Positions 26,052-36,094 of a stretch of 47,870 nt of DNA are shown piece by piece. Both the position numbers and the translations under genes were made by a program. Under the pieces are notes generated by a model, which was not told where the DNA came from, ran no database searches, and saw nothing but the letters and a program-made list of their open reading frames with translations. The stretch's first letter is position 1; the number at the start of each line of letters is the position of its first letter. The stretch spans positions 1 to 47,870 of the forward strand of contig JAIOQI010000021.1 of assembly GCA_021413445.1 (NCBI GenBank), read 5' to 3'. The stretch is from Alphaproteobacteria bacterium. GTDB taxonomy: Bacteria > Pseudomonadota > Alphaproteobacteria > Micavibrionales > UBA2020.

Positions 26052-26167
26052 AATTTTTCACGCTCCTAAAAACCGTTGCCGACACATTGACTTTAGATTT
26101 TGGCAGGCTACTGTCAACCTGAGACAAAGAATTTTTATTCCGTAAAATGTAGCGCAAAGGCATTACT

Positions 26168-27301
26168 GTGGAAAACGCCGTTCAAAAAACACCTCCCGAA
26201 CACCTCAAAACGCCGCTGTGGGCCCTGCATAAAGAAATGGGCGGCAAAATGGTCGGCTTCGCCGGATACGACATGCCGGTGCAATACGACGGCATGGGGG
26301 TGCTGAAGGAGCACCTCCACGTCAGGAGCGCCGCCGGATTGTTCGACGTGTCGCACATGGGCCAGGCGCTGCTGACCGCCGCTGCCGATCCCGCCGTTTT
26401 CCTCGAAAAAATAGTTCCTGGCGACATCGTCGGGCTGGAGCCTTGGAAAACCCGCTATACCGTCCTGCTCAACGACGACGGCGGCATCATCGACGACCTG
26501 ATGGTGACGCGCTGGAACGACAAGACCCTGTTCCTCATCGTCAACGCCGCCTGCAAGGACAAGGACTTCGCCTACATCCAGAAAAAAATCGGCGGGCAGG
26601 TGAAACTGCACTACCTGGCCGACCGCGCCCTGCTCGCCCTGCAGGGGCCCAAAGCGGAAAGCGTGCTGACGCGGCTGTTGCCTGTTGCCGCCGGCATGAA
26701 ATTCATGACCGCGACCAAGGTGACATACGAAGGCCATGAACTGTACCTCAGCCGCTCCGGCTACAGCGGCGAAGACGGTTACGAAATTTCCGTCCCCTCT
26801 TCCTTTGCCCCCGCCTTCGCCAAGAAACTTCTCGGCTATAGTGAAGTCAAATGGATCGGCCTCGGCGCCCGCGATTCTTTGCGCCTCGAAGCCGGGTTGT
26901 GCCTCTACGGCCATGACCTTGACGAGCAGACCACGCCCATTGAAGCCAACCTGAAATGGGTGATCCAGAAACGCCGCCGCGAGGAAGGCGGCTTCTGCGG
27001 CGCGGAAAAAATCCTCGGCCAGCTGAAGAACAACCCCCGGCGCCTGCGCGTCGGCATCAAGCCGGAAGGCCGGGCCCCGATGCGCGAGGGCACCGAACTG
27101 CTCTCCGCCGACGGCAAAAAGATTGGTATCATCACCAGCGGCGGCTTCGGCCCCTCCGTCGATGGGCCCGTCGCGATGGGCTATGTAGAAACTGCGTTTG
27201 CGGCCACCGGCACCAGACTGCAGGCCCTGCTGCGCGGCGTGCTGCGTCCCTGCGAGGTGGCGGCGCTGCCGTTTATAAAACCGAATTACAGGAAGGATTG
27301 A
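26168..27301 (+). CDS. gcvT: Glycine cleavage system T protein (aminomethyltransferase)
   Basis: GcvT moves the methylene group from lipoyl-bound aminomethyl on GcvH to tetrahydrofolate, releasing ammonia. The 377-residue protein has the N-terminal folate-binding fold with LWALHKEMGGKMVGFAGYDMPVQY, FDVSHMGQ near 58-65, and a family-typical SRSGYSGEDGYEI segment. It ends with the barrel GMVxTAFxxxG-like region. GTG at 26168 is used, seven bases after AAAGG. gcvH starts two bases after the stop. The 116-bp leader holds a TTGACT box (26087-26092) but no recognisable glycine riboswitch. Confidence 0.95.
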   Translation: MENAVQKTPPEHLKTPLWALHKEMGGKMVGFAGYDMPVQYDGMGVLKEHLHVRSAAGLFDVSHMGQALLTAAADPAVFLEKIVPGDIVGLEPWKTRYTVLLNDDGGIIDDLMVTRWNDKTLFLIVNAACKDKDFAYIQKKIGGQVKLHYLADRALLALQGPKAESVLTRLLPVAAGMKFMTATKVTYEGHELYLSRSGYSGEDGYEISVPSSFAPAFAKKLLGYSEVKWIGLGARDSLRLEAGLCLYGHDLDEQTTPIEANLKWVIQKRRREEGGFCGAEKILGQLKNNPRRLRVGIKPEGRAPMREGTELLSADGKKIGIITSGGFGPSVDGPVAMGYVETAFAATGTRLQALLRGVLRPCEVAALPFIKPNYRKD

Positions 27302-27303
27302 AA

Positions 27304-27678
27304 ATGACCAAAATATTCTTCAGCGAAGACCATGAATACGTCCGCATCGACGGCGCGATCGGCACCGTCGGCATTTCCGATTATGCGCAAAAGGCGCTCG
27401 GCGACGTGGTCTATGTCGAACTGCCGAAAATCGGCGACAAGCTGGTCCAGGGCGGCCAGGCCGGCGTCGTCGAATCCGTCAAGTCGGCGAGCGAAGTCTA
27501 TTCCCCGGTCTCCGGCGAGGTTTTCGAGATCAACACCGCGCTGACCGGCGATCCGGCGCAAATCAACCAGGACCCGCTCGGCAAGGGCTGGTTTTATAAA
27601 ATAAAAATCAGCAACGAGAATGAGCTGGCGGCGCTGAAGAACGAAACCGCCTACAACGCTTACATACAGAGTCTTTAA
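27304..27678 (+). CDS. gcvH: Glycine cleavage system H protein
   Basis: A 124-residue lipoyl carrier that shuttles the aminomethyl intermediate between the P, T and L proteins. The lipoylated residue is Lys60 in [16 protein letters not shown]. The rest matches the family, including the [18 protein letters not shown] start of the barrel and GWFYKIKI near the end. A GGAAGGA site lies just upstream. The gene sits 2 bp after gcvT and 2 bp before gcvP, so all three are clearly one operon. The L protein (dihydrolipoamide dehydrogenase) is not in the window. Confidence 0.97.
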   Translation: MTKIFFSEDHEYVRIDGAIGTVGISDYAQKALGDVVYVELPKIGDKLVQGGQAGVVESVKSASEVYSPVSGEVFEINTALTGDPAQINQDPLGKGWFYKIKISNENELAALKNETAYNAYIQSL

Positions 27679-27680
27679 AC

Positions 27681-30563
27681 ATGCGGCCCACCCTCGCCGA
27701 CCTTGAGCAAAAAGATGATTTCATCGGCCGCCATATCGGCCCGCGCGAGGCGCATATCCAGTCCATGCTCCGCACGGTCGGCGCCACCAGCCTCGACGAC
27801 CTGGTCGCCCGGACCGTGCCCGCTGCGATCCTTGAAAAATCGCCGCCAGCCATCGGCGAGCCGATGACGGAAAGCGAGGCCCTGCAAAAACTGCAGGAGA
27901 TCGCCCGGCAGAACAAGGTTTACCGCTCGCTGATCGGGCTCGGCTATTACGACACCGTCACGCCGAATGTCATCCTCAGGAATGTCCTGCAAAATCCCGG
28001 CTGGTACACGGCCTATACGCCCTATCAGCCGGAAATCAGCCAGGGCAGGCTTGAGGCGCTGATTAATTACCAGCAGATGGTGATGGACCTGACCGGCATG
28101 CCGCTCGCCAACGCCTCGATGCTCGATGAAGCGACCGCCGCCGCCGAAGCCATGACGCTCGCCCGCCGCGTCAGCACGCAGCCAAGCAATGTTTTCCTGG
28201 TCTCCGGTGACTGCCACCCCCAGACCATCGCCGTGATCGAAACCCGCGCCCGTCCGCTCGGCATTTCCGTGATCGTCGGCGCTGCGGAAGACCTTGTCCA
28301 ACAGGACGGCTTCGGCCTCCTGCTGCAATACCCATCGACCACCGGCGACATCCCCGACTACGCGGCGCTGACGAAAAACGCGCAAGCAAAAAAAATGATC
28401 GTGGCGGTGGCGACGGATCTGCTCGCCCTGACGCTGCTGAAGCCGCCGGGGGAATGGGGCGCGGATATCGTGTTCGGCAGCGCGCAGCGTTTCGGCGTGC
28501 CGCTGGGTTACGGCGGCCCGCATGCCGCTTTCTTCGCGGTGAAAGACGAATACAAGCGCTCGACGCCCGGCCGCATCGTCGGCGTCTCGGTCGATTCCAA
28601 GGGCAAGCCCGCCTACCGCCTCGCCCTGCAAACCCGCGAACAGCACATCCGCCGCGAAAAAGCCACCAGCAACATCTGCACTGCGCAGGTGCTGCTCGCC
28701 AATATCGCCGGGTTTTATGCGGTTTATCACGGTCCCGAAGGGCTCAAGACCATCGCCACCCGCATCCACCGCCTGACGGCGGTTCTCGCCGCCGGGCTTG
28801 TCCGGCTCGGTTTCACCCTCGGCAATAACAGCTGTTTCGACACACTCACCATCCAGGCCGGCGCCAAGGCGCAGGATATATTGAACCGCGCGCAGCAGCA
28901 CGAAATCAACCTGCGCGATTTCGGCGACGGCCGCCTCGGCGTGGCGCTGGATGAAAAATCAACCCGTGAGGAAGTCGTCAGGTTGTGGCAGGTTTTTTCC
29001 GGCCAGAGCGCCTTCGGCTTCAACGTGGAAAATCTCGATGAGACAGCGCCGGACCTCATCCCGGCGGCGCTCTGCCGCACCTCCGCCTACCTGGCCCACC
29101 CGACCTTCCACCTCTACCGCTCGGAAACCGAGATGCTGCGCTACCTGCGTCAGCTGGAACACAAGGATATCGCGCTCAACCGCTCGATGATCCCGCTCGG
29201 CTCCTGCACCATGAAACTGAACGCGACTGCGGAGATGATCCCCATCAGCTGGCCGGAATTCTGCGACATGCACCCCTTCGCGCCGGCAGACCAGGCCGAG
29301 GGCTACCGGGTCCTGCTGAAAGACCTCGAGAAAAAACTTTCCATCCTGACCGGCTTTGCCGCCGTGTCCCTGCAGCCCAATGCCGGGTCGCAGGGGGAAT
29401 ACGCCGGACTGCTCGTCATCCGCGCCTATCATGAAAGCCGCGGCGAAGCGCACCGCAATGTCTGCCTGATCCCGTCATCGGCGCACGGCACCAACCCTGC
29501 CTCCGCCGTCATGGCGGGGATGCACGTGGTGGTGGTGGCCTGCGACAGCAACGGCAATATCGACCTCAACGACCTGCGCGCCCAGGCCATCGCGCACAAG
29601 AACGACCTGGCCGCCTTGATGGTGACCTATCCCTCCACGCACGGGGTGTTCGAGGAGGAAATCCGCGAGATCTGCCGCATTATCCACGAGCATGGCGGAC
29701 AGGTGTATATGGACGGCGCCAATTTCAACGCCCTGGTGGGGCTGGCCTGCCCCGGCCATATCGGCGCCGACGTGATGCACATGAACCTGCACAAGACCTT
29801 CTGCATCCCGCATGGCGGCGGCGGTCCCGGCGTGGGGCCGATCGGCGTGGCGGAGCACCTGGCGTCTTTCCTGCCCGGCCACCCGCTCGCGGTCGGCGTC
29901 GGCGGCGTGGACGCCAACGGCCCGGTCTCGGCGGCGCCCTACGGTTCCGCCTCCATCCTGCCGATTTCCTGGGTTTATATCTCCCTGATGGGAACCGAGG
30001 GGCTGAAACGCGCCACCGAAATCGCCATCCTCAACGCCAATTACATCGCCAAGCGCCTCGAAAAACATTACGCTACGCTCTACACGGGCAGACACGGCTT
30101 TGTCGCCCATGAATGCATCCTCGATACGCGCAGCTTCAAGGACAGCGCGCATGTCAGCGTCGATGACATCGCCAAGCGCCTGATGGATTTCGGCTTCCAC
30201 GCGCCGACCATGTCGTTCCCGGTGCCGGGCACGCTGATGATCGAGCCGACCGAGAGCGAGTCCAAGGCCGAACTGGACCGCTTCATCGAGGCGATGATCG
30301 TCATCCGCGAAGAAATCGCCAAACTGGAAAACGGCAGCTGGCCGCAAGGCGACAATCCGCTGCATCTGGCGCCGCATACCCTCGCCGACCTGACGGCTGA
30401 GGAATGGACGCGCTCCTACCCGCGCCAGACCGGCGCCTTCCCCGCGCCGCATTTGCTGGCGGATAAGTTCTGGCCGCCCGTCAACCGCATCGACCATGTG
30501 GCCGGCGACCGCAACCTGGTCTGCACCTGCCCGCCGGTGGCGGCTTATAGCGCGGCCGCATAA
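27681..30563 (+). CDS. gcvP: Glycine dehydrogenase (decarboxylating), P protein, single chain
   Basis: A 960-residue PLP enzyme that decarboxylates glycine and loads the aminomethyl group on GcvH. It is the single-chain form, a fusion equal to GcvPA plus GcvPB. The N-terminal half begins [17 protein letters not shown] and has the [24 protein letters not shown] segment. The C-terminal half has [26 protein letters not shown], and the PLP-binding Lys705 in [16 protein letters not shown]. Full length matches bacterial GcvP (about 950-960 residues). It follows gcvH by 2 bp. An AT-rich gap of about 100 bp separates it from the next gene. Confidence 0.96.
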   Translation: MRPTLADLEQKDDFIGRHIGPREAHIQSMLRTVGATSLDDLVARTVPAAILEKSPPAIGEPMTESEALQKLQEIARQNKVYRSLIGLGYYDTVTPNVILRNVLQNPGWYTAYTPYQPEISQGRLEALINYQQMVMDLTGMPLANASMLDEATAAAEAMTLARRVSTQPSNVFLVSGDCHPQTIAVIETRARPLGISVIVGAAEDLVQQDGFGLLLQYPSTTGDIPDYAALTKNAQAKKMIVAVATDLLALTLLKPPGEWGADIVFGSAQRFGVPLGYGGPHAAFFAVKDEYKRSTPGRIVGVSVDSKGKPAYRLALQTREQHIRREKATSNICTAQVLLANIAGFYAVYHGPEGLKTIATRIHRLTAVLAAGLVRLGFTLGNNSCFDTLTIQAGAKAQDILNRAQQHEINLRDFGDGRLGVALDEKSTREEVVRLWQVFSGQSAFGFNVENLDETAPDLIPAALCRTSAYLAHPTFHLYRSETEMLRYLRQLEHKDIALNRSMIPLGSCTMKLNATAEMIPISWPEFCDMHPFAPADQAEGYRVLLKDLEKKLSILTGFAAVSLQPNAGSQGEYAGLLVIRAYHESRGEAHRNVCLIPSSAHGTNPASAVMAGMHVVVVACDSNGNIDLNDLRAQAIAHKNDLAALMVTYPSTHGVFEEEIREICRIIHEHGGQVYMDGANFNALVGLACPGHIGADVMHMNLHKTFCIPHGGGGPGVGPIGVAEHLASFLPGHPLAVGVGGVDANGPVSAAPYGSASILPISWVYISLMGTEGLKRATEIAILNANYIAKRLEKHYATLYTGRHGFVAHECILDTRSFKDSAHVSVDDIAKRLMDFGFHAPTMSFPVPGTLMIEPTESESKAELDRFIEAMIVIREEIAKLENGSWPQGDNPLHLAPHTLADLTAEEWTRSYPRQTGAFPAPHLLADKFWPPVNRIDHVAGDRNLVCTCPPVAAYSAAA

Positions 30564-30599
30564 TTTACTATTATTAATCAAACACTTATATAGATTCTC

Positions 30600-30627
30600 T
30601 TGCTTTTATAAATGCCTGCTTTAATAT
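30600..30627 (+). promoter_or_regulatory. Weak candidate promoter for the DUF808 gene
   Basis: TTGCTT (30600-30605) and TAATAT (30622-30627) are 16 bp apart in an AT-rich intergenic stretch that contrasts with the GC-rich genes on both sides. GAGGAAA lies just before the ATG at 30667. The match to consensus is moderate. Confidence 0.4.
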
Positions 30628-30666
30628 GTATTAGGAAAAATACTGTCTTAGTTAAATGAGGAAACA

Positions 30667-31806
30667 ATGGCGGGTTCCGGTCTTTTAGCCCTTTTGGACG
30701 ATATCAGCACCATCCTGGATGACATTGCCCTGATGTCCAAAACGGCTGCCCAGAAAACCGCGGGCATCGTCGGCGACGACCTGGCGGTGGGCGCACAGGG
30801 CATGGTCGGCATCGATCCCGCGCGCGAACTTCCCATCGTGAAAAAAGTGGCCATCGGCTCGCTGAAAAACAAGGCCTGGCTGATCCCGCTGGCGATTTTT
30901 CTGCCTGCGGCGGCAATCACCCCGCTGCTCATGTTCGGCGGCGCTTATCTTTGCTTCGAAGCTGTTGAAAAAATCCTGCATAAAAAAACCAAGAAGGACG
31001 AGCAGCACGATGAAAAAATAGCTGCCGCCATCCAGGTCAGCGCCGAGGAACTGGAAAAAGTCGAAAAAACCAAAATCAAGCAGGCCATCAAGACCGATGC
31101 CATCCTTTCCGCGGAAATCATCGCCGTCGCCCTTGGCACCGTCGCAGCGGCGCCGCTCCTGACCAAGGCCCTCGTTTTATCGGCGGTGGGCGTCGGCATG
31201 ACGGTCGGCGTTTACGGCCTGGTCGCCGCAATCATCAAAATGGACGACCTTGGCCTCTACATGACCAAGAAGGAAGGCAACGGAATTTTTGCCCGTGCGC
31301 AACGCTCTATCGGCCGGGGGCTGATTAAAAGCATGGCCCCGATGATGAAGGGGCTTGCCGTCGTCGGCACCGCCGCGATGTTCCTGGTCGGCGGCGGCAT
31401 ATTGCTGCACGGCATCCCCGTCGCCGGCGCGGCGCTGCACGCCATGGCAGCCGCCCTTTCTTCAAGCACTCTGGTTCAGGGCGTCGCCGGACTGGTCATG
31501 ACGGCTTTGGCGGGCATGGCGGCCGGCGCGGCCAGCCTCGGCATCGTCCACGTCCTTGAGAAGCCTTTCAAAAAATTGAAAGCGGCAGTCTCTCCCTTTG
31601 TAAAAAAACTGCCTTTCCTAAAAAAAAAGATAACCGATAAAACCCAGGCCACTCCCGTAAACACCCCGCCCGCCCAAGATGTTTCCTCCCCTGCCCTGAA
31701 GGAAACGCCCGACCTGACATCTCAAGTCAATAAAGTGGCGGCCCCAAAAGCGGCGGAGAAAAAAGAAATCCCGCCCCCAAACCAGCCGAAACCCCCGACA
31801 ATATGA
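30667..31806 (+). CDS. DUF808 (YedI-type) inner-membrane protein
   Basis: A 379-residue membrane protein of the DUF808/YedI family. The start is diagnostic: SGLLALLDDISTILDDIALMSK, then KTAGIVGDDLAVGAQG. It has about five hydrophobic segments, at roughly 70-95, 145-190 and 225-300. The charged loop between the first and second is helical (about 104-140). After residue ~305 comes a Lys-rich helix and a Pro/Lys/Thr tail of about 60 residues that most family members probably lack. The function is unknown. GAGGAAA precedes the ATG. The tail resembles in composition that of the small membrane protein at 35544. Confidence 0.85.
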   Translation: MAGSGLLALLDDISTILDDIALMSKTAAQKTAGIVGDDLAVGAQGMVGIDPARELPIVKKVAIGSLKNKAWLIPLAIFLPAAAITPLLMFGGAYLCFEAVEKILHKKTKKDEQHDEKIAAAIQVSAEELEKVEKTKIKQAIKTDAILSAEIIAVALGTVAAAPLLTKALVLSAVGVGMTVGVYGLVAAIIKMDDLGLYMTKKEGNGIFARAQRSIGRGLIKSMAPMMKGLAVVGTAAMFLVGGGILLHGIPVAGAALHAMAAALSSSTLVQGVAGLVMTALAGMAAGAASLGIVHVLEKPFKKLKAAVSPFVKKLPFLKKKITDKTQATPVNTPPAQDVSSPALKETPDLTSQVNKVAAPKAAEKKEIPPPNQPKPPTI

Positions 31807-31919
31807 TTTAGGGCGCATACTCAAGGTTATGGCAACACTTAAGGTGCGCTATGGATTGACGCCGCCCGCCAAACCAAGGCATATCTTGAACCAGGAAAAC
31901 TGACCCCCGGAGAACAGCC

Positions 31920-33932
31920 ATGACCGTCAAAGCCGTGATGAACCAAACCCCGCAAACCGCCACGCACAACGAGATGGCCAACGCCATCCGCGCCCTGGCC
32001 ATGGATGCGGTGCAAAAGGCCAATTCCGGCCACCCCGGCATGCCGATGGGCATGGCGGACGTGGCGACGGTGCTGTTCACCAAGTTCATGAAATTCGACC
32101 CCTCGATGCCAACCTGGCCGGACCGCGACCGCTTCATCCTGTCCGCCGGCCACGGCTCGATGCTGCTGTATGCCATCCTGCACCTGACCGGCTACGAAAA
32201 AATGACGCCCGAGCAGCTGAAAAATTTCCGCCAGCTGCACAGCATCACCCCCGGCCATCCGGAAGTGATGCCGGAAGCGGGCATTGAAACCACCACCGGC
32301 CCGCTCGGCCAGGGCATCTCGAACGCGGTCGGCTTTGCGCTCGCCGAGCGCATGCTTGCCGCCCGTTTCGGCGGCGACCTTGTCAATCATACCACCTATG
32401 TCATCGCCAGCGACGGCGACCTGATGGAGGGGATCAGCCATGAATCCTGCTCGCTCGCCGGTCACCTCGGCCTCGGCAGGCTGATCGTGCTCTATGACGA
32501 TAACAGCATCTCGATCGACGGCCCGACCTCGCTGTCCTTCACCGACGACACCAAAAAGCGCTTTGAGGCCTACGGCTGGGAAACCTTCGACATCGACGGC
32601 CACAACCCGGAACAGATCGCCAAGGCGATTGCCGCCGCCCAGGTCAACAAGAACAAACCGAGCCTGATCTGCTGCAAGACCAAGATCGGCTTCGGCGCGC
32701 CGACCAAGCAAGGTTCGTCTTCCAGCCACGGCTCCCCGCTCGGCGAAGAGGAAATCGCCGGCGCGCGCAAGAACCTCAACTGGACGGCGCCGCCGTTCGA
32801 TATCCCGCCGCACATTATGAGCGCCTGGCGCGAAGCCGGGCTGCACAGCCAGCGGGACCGCAAAAACTGGCAGGCCCGCCTGGACCAGAGCGACGCCGCC
32901 AAGCGCGAAGCCTTCGACCGCGCGCTGCGCGGCGATGTCTCGAAGCAGACGGATGCCATCATCCGCTCTTTTAAAACAAAGATGAAACAGGAAGCGCCGA
33001 AAATTGCCACCCGCCAGGCTTCCGGCAAAGTGCTGGAAGCCCTCGTCCCCGCGCTGCCGGAACTGATCGGCGGCTCGGCCGACCTCACCGGCTCCAACCT
33101 GACGCTGGTCAAGGACATGGGCAAGGTGACCAAGGACGATTATTCCGGGCGCTACGTTTACTACGGCGTGCGCGAGCACGGCATGGCGGCGATCATGAAC
33201 GGCATGGCGCTGCACCGCGGCCTGATCCCTTACAGCGGCACCTTCCTGACCTTCACCGATTACTGCCGCCCCTCCATCCGCCTGTCGGCGCTGATGAAAC
33301 AGCGCGTCGTTTACGTGATGACGCACGATTCCATCGGCCTCGGCGAGGACGGCCCCACCCATCAGCCGGTCGAGCACCTGTCGGCTCTGCGCGCCATCCC
33401 GAATATGCTGGTGATGCGCCCCGCCGACGTGGTTGAGACGGCGGAATGCTGGCAGATCGCACTCGAGCACACCACCGGCCCCAGCATCCTGGTGCTGACC
33501 CGCCAGGGATTGCCTTTGGTGCGAAGAGAAAGCGGCGAGGAGAACAAAACAAAGCTGGGCGCCTATATTCTGGCGGAAGCGGAAGGCGAACACGTCGCGA
33601 CGCTCTGGGCGACCGGTTCGGAAATCGAAATCGCCCTCAAAGCCCGCGACCTGCTGCAGGCGGAAAAAATCGGCACCCGGGTCATTACCGCGCCCTGCCT
33701 TGAGCTCTTCAACCAGCAGGACGAGAAATACAAAAAATCCCTGCAGGAGCCGGGTAAGATCAAAGTCGCCATCGAGGCCGCGATCCGCTGGGGCTGGGAC
33801 AAATACATCGGCCCGGACGGAATTTTCATCGGCATGAAAGGGTTTGGCGAATCCGCCCCTTACCAGGAGCTCTACAAGCATTTTGGCATCACCGCAGAAG
33901 ACACCGTCGCGGCGGTCAAAAAACGCCTATAA
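31920..33932 (+). CDS. tkt: Transketolase
   Basis: A thiamine-diphosphate enzyme of 670 residues that transfers two-carbon ketol units in the pentose phosphate pathway (or Calvin cycle, if present). Landmarks are SGHPGMPMGMA (36-46), LSAGHGSMLLYA, GPLGQGISNAVG, the ThDP/metal motif ASDGDLMEG, YDDNSISIDG, and in the second half YYGVREHGMAAIMNG with the catalytic Glu, plus DSIGLGEDGPTHQPVEH. GGAG precedes the ATG. The GNAT gene starts 4 bp after the stop and gap follows, giving a sugar-phosphate cluster. The leader (31807-31919) holds a TTGACG box near 31856 without a good -10. Confidence 0.96.
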   Translation: MTVKAVMNQTPQTATHNEMANAIRALAMDAVQKANSGHPGMPMGMADVATVLFTKFMKFDPSMPTWPDRDRFILSAGHGSMLLYAILHLTGYEKMTPEQLKNFRQLHSITPGHPEVMPEAGIETTTGPLGQGISNAVGFALAERMLAARFGGDLVNHTTYVIASDGDLMEGISHESCSLAGHLGLGRLIVLYDDNSISIDGPTSLSFTDDTKKRFEAYGWETFDIDGHNPEQIAKAIAAAQVNKNKPSLICCKTKIGFGAPTKQGSSSSHGSPLGEEEIAGARKNLNWTAPPFDIPPHIMSAWREAGLHSQRDRKNWQARLDQSDAAKREAFDRALRGDVSKQTDAIIRSFKTKMKQEAPKIATRQASGKVLEALVPALPELIGGSADLTGSNLTLVKDMGKVTKDDYSGRYVYYGVREHGMAAIMNGMALHRGLIPYSGTFLTFTDYCRPSIRLSALMKQRVVYVMTHDSIGLGEDGPTHQPVEHLSALRAIPNMLVMRPADVVETAECWQIALEHTTGPSILVLTRQGLPLVRRESGEENKTKLGAYILAEAEGEHVATLWATGSEIEIALKARDLLQAEKIGTRVITAPCLELFNQQDEKYKKSLQEPGKIKVAIEAAIRWGWDKYIGPDGIFIGMKGFGESAPYQELYKHFGITAEDTVAAVKKRL

Positions 33933-33936
33933 AACG

Positions 33937-34467
33937 ATGGACGGCATTCGACTCATCGCCCCGGACATCAGGTACAAGGACTCGTTTGCCGAGGCTTTGT
34001 ACGAGGGGCTGGATCTCGAGCCTGCCACACCGGAGGATATTCTGCTCGCCCGCCACGACTTCGACGCCTATATGGCGAAACGCCACGACCTCAGCCGGCC
34101 GGTGGTGCTGCCGGGCGGCATCCGCATCCGGCGCGTGCCGCAGATCGACCTTTGGCTGGTGAAAGGCGATACCTTCATCGGCCGGTCGTCTCTCCGCCCG
34201 AAACTCAACAGCTCCCTGAAAAAAAGGGGTGGCAACCTGGGTTATGCCATCCGCCACAGCGAGCGCCGCAAGGGTTATGGCCGCCTGATCCTGAAACTGA
34301 CGCTGCGGCGCGCCAAAGAACTGGGTCTGGAAAAAATCCTCATTACATGCCACGATGAAAACCTCGGTTCCATCAGGATCATCGAGGGCGCGGGCGGCAT
34401 GCTGCAGGATAAAGTAAAAATATCGGGATTGCCGCTGCCGGAACGGCGATACTGGATACAACCCTAA
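33937..34467 (+). CDS. GNAT family N-acetyltransferase
   Basis: A 176-residue GNAT protein. The acetyl-CoA pyrophosphate loop is visible as RRKGYGRLIL near residues 109-118, after the strand NLGYAIRHS, and the following strand-helix is ITCHDENLGSIRIIEGAGG, typical of motif B. The N-terminal half resembles predicted acetyltransferases of the COG3981 (YafP-like small molecule) type, though the substrate is unknown. It begins 4 bp after the tkt stop and ends 13 bp before gap. It is therefore almost certainly translated from the same message as two central-carbon enzymes. An alternative, longer start at 33844 would overlap tkt heavily and is rejected. Confidence 0.85.
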   Translation: MDGIRLIAPDIRYKDSFAEALYEGLDLEPATPEDILLARHDFDAYMAKRHDLSRPVVLPGGIRIRRVPQIDLWLVKGDTFIGRSSLRPKLNSSLKKRGGNLGYAIRHSERRKGYGRLILKLTLRRAKELGLEKILITCHDENLGSIRIIEGAGGMLQDKVKISGLPLPERRYWIQP

Positions 34468-34480
34468 CAGGAGGACAGAC

Positions 34481-35488
34481 ATGACAGTCAAAATAGCCAT
34501 CAACGGTTTCGGGCGCATCGGGCGGCTGGTGCTGCGCTCGATCGTGGAAAGCGGGCGGAAAGACGTACAGGTGGTCGGTATCAACGACCTGGCCACCTCG
34601 GAAGCCAACGCGCATCTGCTGAAATATGATTCCATCCACGGCCGCTTTGACGCCGACATCAAGGTCAGCGGCAACAAGCTGGTCGTCAACGGCCATGAAA
34701 TCCTGATGACACAAATCAAGGATCCGACGCAGTTGCCGTGGAAAGACTTAAGTATAGATGTCGCCATGGAATGCACCGGCATCTTCACCAAAAAAGAAGA
34801 TGCGCTGAAACATATTGCCGCCGGCGCCAAAAAAGTCCTGATCTCCGCCCCCGCCACGGACGAAGACCTCACTGTCGTCTATGGCGTCAACCACGACAAG
34901 CTGCAGGCCGGCCACCTTGTCGTGTCGAATGCCTCCTGCACCACCAACTGCCTTGCCCCCGTGGCCTATGCCCTGCACCAGGCCATCGGCATCAAAAACG
35001 GCTTCATGACCACCATCCACAGCTATACCGGCGACCAGCCGACGCTGGACACCATGCATAAGGACCTGCACCGCGCCCGCGCCGCCGCTATCAATATGGT
35101 CCCCACCTCGACCGGCGCCGCCAAGGCCGTCGGCAAGGTATTGCCGGAACTCAAAGGCAAGCTGGACGGCGTCTCGATCCGCGTGCCGACGCCGAATGTG
35201 TCGGTGGTCGATTTCAAGTTCAACGCCGCGCGCGCCACGACCGTGGAAGAGGTCAACAAGGTCATTATGGACGCGGCCAACGGCCCGCTCAAAAATATCC
35301 TCGGGTTTTATACCGAGCCGCTGGTCTCCAGCGACTTCAACCATGACCCGCGCTCGTCGATTTTCGCCGTCAACGAAACCAAGGTCATCGACGGCACGCT
35401 GGTGCGCATCATGAGCTGGTACGACAATGAGTGGGGGTTCTCCAACCGCATGTCGGACACGGCGGTCGCTATGGCAAAACTGAAGTGA
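34481..35488 (+). CDS. gap: Type I glyceraldehyde-3-phosphate dehydrogenase
   Basis: A 335-residue GAPDH that interconverts glyceraldehyde 3-phosphate and 1,3-bisphosphoglycerate. The NAD-binding GINGFGRIGR start (KIAINGFGRIGRL) is at 4-16, and Asp36 in INDL favours NAD. The active-site cysteine is Cys153 in SNASCTTNC with partner His180 in TTIHSYTGDQ, and SWYDNEWGFSNR closes the protein. A strong AGGAGGA lies nine bases before the ATG. In many alphaproteobacteria the gene order is tkt-gap-pgk; here a GNAT gene is inserted and pgk is missing, with a small membrane protein gene following instead. Confidence 0.97.
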   Translation: MTVKIAINGFGRIGRLVLRSIVESGRKDVQVVGINDLATSEANAHLLKYDSIHGRFDADIKVSGNKLVVNGHEILMTQIKDPTQLPWKDLSIDVAMECTGIFTKKEDALKHIAAGAKKVLISAPATDEDLTVVYGVNHDKLQAGHLVVSNASCTTNCLAPVAYALHQAIGIKNGFMTTIHSYTGDQPTLDTMHKDLHRARAAAINMVPTSTGAAKAVGKVLPELKGKLDGVSIRVPTPNVSVVDFKFNAARATTVEEVNKVIMDAANGPLKNILGFYTEPLVSSDFNHDPRSSIFAVNETKVIDGTLVRIMSWYDNEWGFSNRMSDTAVAMAKLK

Positions 35489-35543
35489 TTGACACCGGGA
35501 CCCGGATGCCCGACGATAACCTGACAAACAAAAGAGGACAAAC

Positions 35544-36092
35544 ATGAAAATCAGTAAAATCGGAAGCGTTTTTGTCGATTGGATGAAAGCAACCCACCGC
35601 TTCGGCTTCACCTTCACCAACTACCTGGCCGCGCGCACAGAAATGTCGCCTAAAGCCGCCAAGTTCGGCGGCGGGGCGCTGGACGTCCTGGCCGGCGGTT
35701 TTTTTACCTATGGCGCGGCGACCTCCATCATCGGCACGGTCGCCAGCATAGCGGCGGCGGTTATCACCTTCACGGCGGCGCCGCTGGCGGCGGTCGGCGC
35801 CATTGCCATGGGTGCTGTCTGGCTTGCCTTATCCTGCCTGACCGCCAGCACCGGCCTGGGGTTCCTCGGCGCGGCGCGCGAAAAGGCCGGCATTCCGCCG
35901 CTTTTTGCAGCCCTTAAAAACGCCAAAAATAATGTAAAGAAAAAAGCGCAGGACGGCGTTGCCTTCCTGAAAAAACCCTTCAAGGGAAAAAAGATTTCTT
36001 CACTCTTCAGGAAAGCCGCGAACAACAACCAGCCGGACACCCCGGCCCCAAAAAAGCCAGCGCCCAAACCCGGGAAGCATTTCAGGCTTTAA
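35544..36092 (+). CDS. Small hypothetical membrane protein with basic Pro-rich tail
   Basis: An unrecognised 182-residue protein. Two or three hydrophobic, Ala/Gly-rich segments span about residues 45-110 (for example GTVASIAAAVITFTAAP and MGAVWLALSCLTAS). The N-terminal 40 residues are amphipathic, and the last 70 are strongly basic with a Pro/Lys tail (LKKPFKGKKISS near 140, then KKPAPKPGK). The membrane core plus basic tail recalls the end of the DUF808 protein 4 kb upstream, but only in composition. GAGGACA precedes the ATG. The OYE gene begins 2 bp after its stop, so the two are coupled, and it probably belongs to the tkt-gap transcript. Confidence 0.65.
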   Translation: MKISKIGSVFVDWMKATHRFGFTFTNYLAARTEMSPKAAKFGGGALDVLAGGFFTYGAATSIIGTVASIAAAVITFTAAPLAAVGAIAMGAVWLALSCLTASTGLGFLGAAREKAGIPPLFAALKNAKNNVKKKAQDGVAFLKKPFKGKKISSLFRKAANNNQPDTPAPKKPAPKPGKHFRL

Positions 36093-36094
36093 GC

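Noticed and set aside
26052..26167. Possible glycine riboswitch upstream of gcvT
   Set aside because: The 116-bp leader is too short and lacks the tandem aptamer pattern; only a weak promoter-like TTGACT is seen.
27675..28901. Antisense frames of about 400 codons opposite gcvP
   Set aside because: Shadow of a confirmed 960-residue gene; no family match or ribosome site.
31839..33881. Antisense frame of about 680 codons opposite transketolase
   Set aside because: Long only because of biased codon use of tkt; product has no recognisable domain.
33844..33936. Longer start for the GNAT gene inside tkt
   Set aside because: It would overlap tkt by about 90 bases; the ATG at 33937, 4 bp after the tkt stop, gives the expected N-terminus.
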